Below, piece by piece: positions 7,901 to 10,495 of a stretch of 10,495 nt of DNA. Where the stretch lies: NCBI GenBank assembly GCA_038238115.1, contig JBBRYB010000090.1:1-10495 (forward strand), in the 5' to 3' direction. The position numbers and the translations under genes were made by a program. The notes beneath the pieces are model-generated. The model ran no database searches. It was not told where the DNA came from and saw only the letters and a program-made list of their open reading frames with translations. The first letter of the stretch is position 1. Each line of letters starts with the position of its first letter. This DNA is from JBBRYB01 sp038238115. Its GTDB lineage: Bacteria > Actinomycetota > Actinomycetes > Propionibacteriales > Nocardioidaceae.

Positions 7901-8798
7901 GACGGTGATGAACGTTGTAACCACCGGCCATTTCAGCTGGGAGGCGCTGGGGATGTCGGTCATCTCCGCAGTCGCAGTTGGAGGGGCGATGCATGCCGCG
8001 GGGGGAATCGGTGGCGTTAAGGGCATACAGGAAGGCTCGATGAGCGCCGGCGAGAGCGTTGGCGGCACGATCCGCACCGGCTTGGGTGGCACGGTCTCCA
8101 TCAACTACCGCCCGTCGACCACGCCGAGTAGTCAACCGATCCTAGAACCGGAGCCCGATGTGGGGCTGGCCAATCGGGGTGAACGACCAGCCCCCGGTGA
8201 GCGATCGACTTCTCGAGAGGATTGGCGGGCGGAGCAGTCCCGCCTACGTGCCGAGCAGTCTGTCGCGGGCGTCGACCAACCATTGGAGAACCCCAACCCC
8301 AATGCGGCGCAAGAGGGCCACGGGCACGAGCGACACGGACATCAGACGACAGATGCCGAGCAGGCCACGCGGGTCGCGACAGGCGTTGCCCCCGGCGGGG
8401 ACACTGCGCCAGCCGGTCGGGCCTCGCGTTTCCGCAGTCCCCAAGCGGAAGCGGAAGCGTTGGGGCGAGCTAGCAGTCAGCTCGAAGCCGACCTGCAGAG
8501 TGGAGCGGTCCCTTCCTATACTGATCCGGTGACGGGAGACCAGGTCTACGTCAATCCCGCGAACGGCCAACCGGTGCGCCGTTCCGTCCTAGTAACGACG
8601 AATGATCCTCGAGGCTTCGGCGACTCGGCGCAAGTGGCGCGGCGCGTGGGAGGGTCCAGCAGCCCATACGTGCTCGATGCGGCAGGCAATCGTATTGCCG
8701 ACCCCGTTGTCGCTCCTCAAATGAATGCACGCATCGTCTACGAGTACGTTCCTAACGCGAACGAATGGCGCCCAGTCACCTACTTCCCGGAGGAATGA
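4965..8798 (+). CDS. Large multidomain putative eCIS cargo/effector with toxin-like C-terminal tip
   Basis: The 1277-residue frame starts at GTG 4965 (ATG 4974 or 4986 also possible; none has a clear ribosome site). Layout: a cargo-type motif ALLGLQRAAGNNAVSRLI (residues 56-73) followed by a MQR (94-96); a Pro/Ala/Gly linker (about 115-350); a long Ala/Gln-rich helical region, probably coiled coil (about 365-850); a basic-flanked hydrophobic stretch VLLIIAVIVVVALVIGPFV (864-882) running into Gly/Ala-rich hydrophobic segments to about 1020; a polar linker with a His-rich patch HGHERHGH (1119-1126); and a compact tip to 1277 ending VPNANEWRPVTYFPEE. No signal peptide is seen. LQRxxGN-type N-termini recur, as I recall, in actinobacterial proteins beside DUF4157 and eCIS genes and may mark particle loading. 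The architecture resembles a polymorphic toxin: loading signal, helical spacer, membrane-active part, variable tip. Function is inferred; a structural or tape-measure-like role is an alternative. Confidence 0.85.
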   Translation: MSRMLTSMGQERTPDPAESDAARPAPSRHGPGPTGSPGAVVVPGAERISASMSQRALLGLQRAAGNNAVSRLIAHPKSVGLSGGAGLEHPAPRMQRATVTDLPELGDSALAQRLQPRPPGGTAGDNGSSARTGRPVPGSAAGKGRAGAGAGAAAAPASVPTSTVTTGAVPGPTTGTGAGAVGATQAAATTGLAPSTAMPLGSQSPPVGWSPPGPNAGSRGPAPGPRAAAPPQDAKTEISRQAPTVQAPRTADVSETSPAELIDKQGGAAVASLAQVAAQSAASAPPAAAAPKPDPLPLPDVGAAMETEAAAPAAAAMVRRDAAGRAAQQSGAQLEGMRSGASDLSGRSVQYEAPARERPESGQRRMAASEMVTGFLAAVGERAAQVTELGATQPERYSAAAATTVDLIAAAVEGQTQATSAKGAQLRAAMQAQSDSASAAVATQHAAAIAAVHASTAGARQQLATEFAGALQAIDTHQSAQLLVIEERYRAGDERFRAAGRIVGNEAAGHGDQMAGKYMRGLKDEDDSFLDGPLTYNRGKARADTAREISKAYQSGLADEANKQADQALTGKARDIESVRTTAQHAGESLQQQHAATLATIAQAETTSLGQADNARASLTAAIAQALAGGHQTLVQQEVSLTENLRAGARAQAATVEQQACELAAATQNQICSAVAGLLDLGASLEAQVQGAAPPRIEELAAALGDATDRLDSGVAAIVGQINEGSALGEQQMALAGQEVSSGLGTSTQTGLDGAAGSAADLGEVLASIAGSAAGTFGAIQQSHEGTLATSTSAATGGCNQAVTGVKQAYDEMARGLEQGFAQSAAGLEQGLRGSLEKMEGEIRTKAEENADAVPPRWKSVVKVLLIIAVIVVVALVIGPFVIGAVGAALGTGAVMTGIIAGAIVGAATSATIQVINNWASNRPLGEGVVKAAIIGGIGGAVGGGFGAYFSSAAQAGTTVVNTAFRQFMANTAINVATETVMNVVTTGHFSWEALGMSVISAVAVGGAMHAAGGIGGVKGIQEGSMSAGESVGGTIRTGLGGTVSINYRPSTTPSSQPILEPEPDVGLANRGERPAPGERSTSREDWRAEQSRLRAEQSVAGVDQPLENPNPNAAQEGHGHERHGHQTTDAEQATRVATGVAPGGDTAPAGRASRFRSPQAEAEALGRASSQLEADLQSGAVPSYTDPVTGDQVYVNPANGQPVRRSVLVTTNDPRGFGDSAQVARRVGGSSSPYVLDAAGNRIADPVVAPQMNARIVYEYVPNANEWRPVTYFPEE
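8321..8795 (+). other. C-terminal tip domain of the cargo, candidate RNase-like toxin
   Basis: This part codes for residues about 1119-1277 of the large protein. Visible landmarks are paired histidines HGHERHGH (1119-1126), TRVATGVAPGGDTAP, RASRF (1152-1156), AEAEALGRASSQL (1161-1173), a TDPVTGDQVYVNPANGQPVR beta-rich stretch, SVLVTTN, and a closing YEYVPNANEWRPVTYFP strand. The order of HxxxH, then a Ser-Arg-Phe turn, an Ala/Glu helix and a C-terminal beta sheet recalls BECR/RNase-A-like polymorphic toxin tips, but I cannot match it to a defined family. Sequence loses the Ala/Gly bias seen upstream, consistent with a separately folded, exchangeable domain. Confidence 0.45.
8789..8793 (+). 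promoter_or_regulatory. Ribosome binding site deciding the start of the 112-residue protein
   Basis: GGAGG at 8789-8793 ends one base before ATG 8795 but ten bases before ATG 8804. The spacing makes 8804 the better start, even though 8795 would give a neat ATGA overlap with the upstream stop codon. Confidence 0.55.
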
Positions 8799-8803
8799 TC
8801 GCA

Positions 8804-9142
8804 ATGACATCCCAAGGTATGGCACGAGAAGTCCTGCTAGAGGAGTTTGCAACCTATTACCAAGCCGACGAGCTTTCCCTTTTTACCGCGACTGGCCTGC
8901 CCGACTGGGTGGACAATTCCGCAAGCCGCATCGTGCAATTCCATGCTGATGTTGGTTCTCAGGTTGCCAATCTGCTGCGAGAGATGGCCTCCGATGCTAC
9001 CCACCCTCTGTTCCAGACGATCGAGAACCAGACGATGTTCGGTTGGAACGGAGATCCCGAGTCCTGGGGAGTGTTTCAACAGATTGCGCAACAGATGGCA
9101 GACGCGATTGCCGTGGCCCTCGAGGAACACGGCGATGTTTGA
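8804..9142 (+). CDS. Small acidic protein after the cargo gene, candidate immunity protein or chaperone
   Basis: Starting at ATG 8804 the product has 112 residues; ATG 8795 would add three. It starts five bases after the stop of the large cargo gene and overlaps the next gene by 8 bases, so all three are probably co-translated. The protein is acidic and helical, with EVLLEEFATYYQADELSLF near the N-terminus, GLPDWVDNSASRIVQFHADVG in the middle, HPLFQTIENQTMFGWNG, and an amphipathic C-terminal helix FQQIAQQMADAIAVALEEHG. There is no signal peptide or membrane segment. I recognise no family. A hand count gives about 56% GC for 8801-9120 against about 68% in parts of both flanking genes, so it stands out as a low-GC island. 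Position right behind a toxin-like tip suggests an immunity protein; a loading chaperone is the main alternative. Confidence 0.8.
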   Translation: MTSQGMAREVLLEEFATYYQADELSLFTATGLPDWVDNSASRIVQFHADVGSQVANLLREMASDATHPLFQTIENQTMFGWNGDPESWGVFQQIAQQMADAIAVALEEHGDV

Positions 9143-9893
9143 GCGAATCCGGTACACGATCCCGCTAGCCGATCGCTTCTTCTTGCTGCCGGAGGGATAC
9201 GAGCCCCCTCCGGGTAACCTTCAGCTGGGCGGCCTCCAAGGCGAGGAGTCCGGGGTTGATCCAGCCGTCGTGGCACCGTACGAGGTATCACCTGAGGAAG
9301 CGCAAGCGCACATTCGGCTCCAGGTGGAGGAGGCGTCAGCTAACGTCTCGGCCGCGTTGACCCGCCTGCTCAGAGGGCTCGGCGAGTCGCCTGATCCGAA
9401 TAAGCTCGCGGAGCGCCTTGGGCTCACCGGAGGCGATCGCCGCGCGATCGAGAAGACGCTGCTGGGCGTGGTGGCGGACGTGAAAGGGATGGGGTCCGCG
9501 ATCGCGTCGGGGGAGTCGGCGGACCTTGAAAGGGCCCGCGAGAGGCTTGAGCGTCGTGGACTCGACCTCGGCGACTCTTTAAGCGACCTGGCACACCAGT
9601 TGGACTGGCTCCGCGGACTCAACCAGGAGAATGGCGCGCCTGCGGTGCCCGAAGGCGTACAAGCCTTCATCTACGCTCTTGCAGGCGATTCCACGGATCC
9701 TCTGGGTCGCCGTCTTGACGAGATCGTTGCTGGGCTCCAGAGCCAGCTCGGACCTGTCCTCGGGCCGGATCCGGAACGCAACCAGAAGCAGCGGCAGAGG
9801 GAGTACCAGCGCAACGCCCGGTCGGCTATCGCGGACTCACTCCGGGCAGCTGGGATCGCTCCGCTCAACGACCTCGCCGAGGACGAACGCTAG
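9135..9893 (+). CDS. Unknown helical protein of the cargo operon (252 aa)
   Basis: ATG 9135 overlaps the end of the preceding gene by 8 bases and has a GAGGAA at 9122-9127 as ribosome site; the frame stops at TAG 9891-9893. Upstream in-frame codons overlap the previous gene and have no support. The 252-residue protein opens with MFERIRYTIPLADRFFLLPE, then a Pro/Gly-rich acidic linker (22-50), and is otherwise alpha-helical: VSPEEAQAHIRLQVEEASANV (51-71), a Leu/Gly segment LAERLGLTGGDRRAIEKTLLG (91-111), ARERLERRGLDLGDSLSDLAHQLDWLRGL (134-162), VQAFIYALAG (175-184) and a basic Gln/Arg-rich helix NQKQRQREYQRNARS (216-230). No membrane segment, signal peptide or catalytic motif is evident. I do not recognise the family. 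Being last in the unit with the cargo and the small acidic gene, it may be a cargo adaptor or a second accessory protein. Confidence 0.82.
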   Translation: MFERIRYTIPLADRFFLLPEGYEPPPGNLQLGGLQGEESGVDPAVVAPYEVSPEEAQAHIRLQVEEASANVSAALTRLLRGLGESPDPNKLAERLGLTGGDRRAIEKTLLGVVADVKGMGSAIASGESADLERARERLERRGLDLGDSLSDLAHQLDWLRGLNQENGAPAVPEGVQAFIYALAGDSTDPLGRRLDEIVAGLQSQLGPVLGPDPERNQKQRQREYQRNARSAIADSLRAAGIAPLNDLAEDER

Positions 9894-10005
9894 CGGGCTC
9901 AACTCGATGTCAAGGCTGCCGCGCTCGCGGCGGGGCCCTCGGTTCGACGTCAGTCCGCGCTCGACGCGGAGTCGGGCGGCACGCTCGACGCAATCAGCTG
10001 CCAGA
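9894..10005. terminator. Short convergent intergenic region with two GC-rich stem-loops
   Basis: This gap lies between the stop of the cargo operon (plus) and the stop of the DUF4157 gene (minus). GCCGC (9918-9922) / GCGGC (9927-9931) and TCCGCG (9954-9959) / CGCGGA (9965-9970) can form hairpins in either transcript. Neither is followed by a T-run, so if they end transcription it would be as the T-less terminators common in high-GC Gram-positives. Support is limited. Confidence 0.35.
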
Positions 10006-10495
10006 TCAGGCGGGTACTTCTTCTTCCTCATCGGGGGCGTCCTGCCGCTGCACGAACGTTCCTTGGGCGGTGGGCTCTTCCTCCTCCTCCGGGGCATCTT
10101 GACGCTGGATCTGGTCCAGCCCCTCCGCATCTTCGGCATGGCGTTGTACGGTGCCCGCCGGTGCCGCGGTCATGGCCGGTGTCGGCGCGTCTGCGGACAT
10201 GACGCGGTCGGCGTTGGTGGCGGCCTCGCGCTCGAAGCGGTCCGAAGGGTCGCTGACGGAGATGCCACCGGGGGCTGCCGCACCGTCGACGGGGCCATTC
10301 CGTTGCTGGATGACGTGGGTGAGCTCATGGGCGAGCATCACCTTGCCATCCGATGAGGAGGGGTCGTACTTGTCGCGCTGGAAGACGACGTTCGATCCCA
10401 CCGTGTATGCGTGCGCGTTGACCGACGTGGCGGACTCGTGGGCAGCCCCGTCGGCATGGACGCGGACGTCGCTGAAGTCGGCGCCGAGGCGGCCC
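10006..10495 (-). CDS. DUF4157 protein with HELTH motif, 5' end outside window
   Basis: The minus-strand frame is open at the window edge and ends at TGA 10008-10006, giving about 162 residues of the C-terminal part. The first visible residues GRLGADFSDVRVHADGAAHE, then VNAHAYTVGSNVVFQ and VMLAHELTHVIQQR, are the DUF4157 core; HELTH (10329-10315) is the HExxH zinc-metallopeptidase signature. DUF4157 proteins are frequent in actinobacterial eCIS loci and are regarded as cargo or processing enzymes. After the core comes SDPSDRFEREA, then a disordered tail with VQR, IQRQDAPEEEEE and VQRQDAPDEEEE. A GTG at 10401 is only an internal codon: the conserved DUF4157 sequence continues upstream in frame, so the true start lies beyond 10495. 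The gene is convergent with the cargo operon. Confidence 0.93.
   Translation of the reverse strand, partial: GRLGADFSDVRVHADGAAHESATSVNAHAYTVGSNVVFQRDKYDPSSSDGKVMLAHELTHVIQQRNGPVDGAAAPGGISVSDPSDRFEREAATNADRVMSADAPTPAMTAAPAGTVQRHAEDAEGLDQIQRQDAPEEEEEPTAQGTFVQRQDAPDEEEEVPA
10018..10110 (-). repeat. Duplicated xQRQDAP-acidic unit in the DUF4157 tail
   Basis: Two copies of a 12-residue unit, IQRQDAPEEEEE (10110-10075) and VQRQDAPDEEEE (10053-10018), lie 57 bases (19 codons) apart, with a third partial VQR 13 residues earlier. They differ mainly at one Ile/Val and one Glu/Asp, which points to recent duplication in the tail. Confidence 0.75.

Noticed and set aside
6729..8135. 468-codon minus-strand frame opposite the cargo gene
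   Set aside because: The product is Arg/Asp-rich with no fold-like pattern. The plus frame has a coherent architecture and coupled downstream genes.
8847..9134. Upstream extension of the 252-residue protein to an ATG at 8847
   Set aside because: This part overlaps nearly the whole 112-residue gene, is Arg/Ser/Pro-rich and has no ribosome site. ATG 9135 has a suitable one.
1..10495. Insertion sequences, tRNA or rRNA genes, CRISPR arrays
   Set aside because: No transposase-like frame, terminal inverted repeats, tRNA cloverleaf, rRNA sequence or regularly spaced direct repeats with spacers were seen.

Overview
The window is about 10.5 kb of high-GC DNA. Hand counts give roughly 62-68% in most genes. 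It looks like the edge of an extracellular contractile injection system (eCIS, phage-tail-like) locus from an actinobacterium. Reasons: high GC, frequent GTG starts, a phage-type sheath and tube, a DUF4157 protein, and an LQRAAGN-type N-terminal motif that I associate with actinobacterial eCIS cargo. No species can be named.

Left half, minus strand, 4678 down to the window edge: a tightly packed structural operon. In order of transcription: contractile tail sheath (4678-3119), tail tube (3083-2634), a baseplate-chaperone-like tail assembly protein (2641-2195), a 52-residue DUF6760-type protein (2198-2040), and a very long Pro/Ala/Ser/Thr-rich protein starting at 2037, still open at base 1. 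Neighbouring genes overlap by 4-8 bases or are almost touching, which suggests coupled translation. The baseplate, spike, LysM and ATPase genes expected in such loci would lie beyond base 1.

Middle, 4679-4964: the divergent intergenic region between the structural operon and the cargo operon. It holds a strong sheath ribosome binding site, one long two-part hairpin and several short GGGCA/TGCCC elements, but no promoter I can name.

Right half, plus strand, 4965-9893: a three-gene unit. First is a 1277-residue protein with a cargo-like N-terminal motif, a low-complexity linker, a long Ala-rich helical region, a hydrophobic glycine-rich core and a compact C-terminal tip that could be a toxin domain. 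It is followed, with overlaps, by a 112-residue acidic protein in visibly lower-GC DNA (candidate immunity protein or chaperone) and a 252-residue helical protein of unknown function.

Far right, minus strand, 10494-10006: the 3' part of a DUF4157 gene with an HELTH metalloprotease-like motif and a duplicated acidic tail, convergent with the cargo operon. The working model is that the sheath/tube particle delivers the 1277-residue protein, and perhaps the DUF4157 protein, while the two small genes support or neutralise the cargo. A recurring hydrophobic-Gln-Arg motif links the disordered protein, the cargo and the DUF4157 protein; its meaning is unknown.
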